Shown: piece by piece, positions 4,738-5,452 of the stretch
Position numbering within the stretch: the first letter of the stretch is position 1
Layout: each line of letters starts with the position of its first letter
Notes under the pieces: generated by a model
What the model saw: the letters and a program-made list of their open reading frames with translations, nothing else
Databases searched by the model: none
Told to the model about the DNA's origin: nothing
From: Acidobacteriota bacterium
Lineage (GTDB): Bacteria; Acidobacteriota; Terriglobia; UBA7540
Direction: 5' to 3'
NCBI GenBank assembly: GCA_003224665.1
Contig: QHZM01000291.1
Location: 1-5,452, forward strand
DNA: 5,452 bases
Program-made: the position numbers and the translations under genes

Positions 4738-5452
4738 TCACTCCAAAATCGCCCGGAGCTCATTGACGATCTGCCGGGCAATGTCCCGTGCCCGCGCGAG
4801 ATCTGAGGGCGAGAGTGAAATGGCCGCCACTTTGGCGTGACCGCCGCCCCCGAAGCGCTCGCAGATCGTGGCCAGGTTTGCGGTCTTCGGCGTCGGGTTC
4901 CAGGGGTTGCTTCCCACGGCGATTTTGATCCGCTCCGCCGAGCGGCTGATGGCCACGCTGTACACGGCGGACGGGAACAGGTAGTACGGGATGAACTTGT
5001 TGAAGCCCTCGAACTGCTGGTCGGCCAGATCGAGAAAAACGACGCCGTCTTCGAGTTTGGCGTGGGCGCGGATCAGGTCAATCGCCTTCACGTGATTTTC
5101 GAAAAGCTTGTCAAACGACTGCCGGACGTGAGGCTGTTCCAGGACCTGATGGAGCGGCATGGAGACCAGGGCGGGGATCAGTCCCACGACGAAGTCCTTG
5201 GACGGAGCCCCCTCCATCACGAGTGTCAGCCGCGTAGCAGGGTCGCGCATCTCGACAGCAGCCTTGATGTCCGGGTACTGCGCGCCGTCAATCAAATCGG
5301 CCCAGTGGACCAGGTCATCGAGTTCCGGGCAGCGGAATTTGAATTGGGTGGCAGCAATGTGCTGAATGAATTTGGTGCAGGAACGGAACTGAGGGTCGTA
5401 AAACTTCTTTCCGCTTGTGTCGCGACGAAAGTGCTCGGCATCCTCTTCGGAG
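4738..5452 (-). CDS. DHH/DHHA1-family phosphoesterase, C-terminal part (5' end outside window)
   Basis: The frame is open from the right edge to the TGA at 4738-4740, giving 237 visible residues. A TTG at 5295 is an internal codon, because coding-quality sequence continues upstream of it. The visible part has HWADLIDGAQYPD (about residues 49-61), which resembles the end of the catalytic DHH domain, a helical linker, and a C-terminal DHHA1 substrate-binding domain with the Gly-rich motif FGGGGHAKVAA near the end. DHH/DHHA1 proteins are known to include RecJ-like exonucleases, NrnA-type oligoribonucleases/pAp phosphatases and cyclic-dinucleotide phosphodiesterases. The name-giving DHH motif and most metal ligands are beyond the edge, so substrate cannot be assigned. 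The motif has Lys-Val-Ala-Ala after the His, where many relatives have a further Ala-Ala-Gly. It lies upstream of the PP2C gene on the same strand after a 310-base gap. Confidence 0.82.
   Translation of the reverse strand, partial: SEEDAEHFRRDTSGKKFYDPQFRSCTKFIQHIAATQFKFRCPELDDLVHWADLIDGAQYPDIKAAVEMRDPATRLTLVMEGAPSKDFVVGLIPALVSMPLHQVLEQPHVRQSFDKLFENHVKAIDLIRAHAKLEDGVVFLDLADQQFEGFNKFIPYYLFPSAVYSVAISRSAERIKIAVGSNPWNPTPKTANLATICERFGGGGHAKVAAISLSPSDLARARDIARQIVNELRAILE

Noticed and set aside
3768..4766. Long plus-strand open frame (332 codons) opposite the PP2C gene
   Set aside because: It lies antisense to a gene with complete PP2C motifs. Its translation is rich in Arg, His and Pro with no recognisable domain, the usual shadow of a GC-rich gene.

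Overview
This window comes from a GC-rich (about 60% by eye) bacterial genome. Every protein family that can be recognised is bacterial. Codon third positions in the confident genes are mostly G or C, Shine-Dalgarno sites are present, and zinc-ribbon/FHA proteins sit beside a PP2C-type phosphatase. That combination fits deep-branching or little-studied high-GC phyla (Acidobacteriota, Planctomycetota, Methylomirabilota and similar). The sequence alone does not fix the phylum, and there are no rRNA or tRNA genes to help.

Layout. (1) Positions 1-713, plus strand: the C-terminal part of a class III nucleotidyl cyclase with all catalytic residues, including the Lys/Thr substrate pair typical of class IIIb adenylate cyclases. 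(2) Positions 714-1437: about 720 bases with no intact convincing gene. Short stretches with coding character change frame here, which looks like a decayed gene, and an extended -10 promoter lies near the end. (3) Positions 1438-2601, plus strand: a 387-residue protein with two N-terminal zinc ribbons, a Pro/Ala-rich linker and two FHA domains. (4) From position 2620 to the right edge the genes are on the minus strand. Read in transcription order they are a DHH/DHHA1 phosphoesterase (cut by the right edge), a 310-base non-coding interval, a PP2C-type Ser/Thr phosphatase, a 174-base gap, a one-ribbon one-FHA protein, and a small unknown ORF close behind it. The two FHA genes converge, with only the small ORF between them.

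How the genes may work together (inference). FHA domains bind phosphothreonine, PP2C phosphatases remove phosphate from Ser/Thr, and class III cyclases make a second messenger. Four of the five recognisable genes are therefore signalling components, as in bacterial STPK/PP2C/FHA loci. No Ser/Thr kinase is seen in the window; one may lie just outside or elsewhere in the genome. The DHH phosphoesterase could be a nucleotide or oligonucleotide phosphodiesterase, but its catalytic N-terminal half is outside the window. No insertion sequence, CRISPR array, phage gene or defence system was found.
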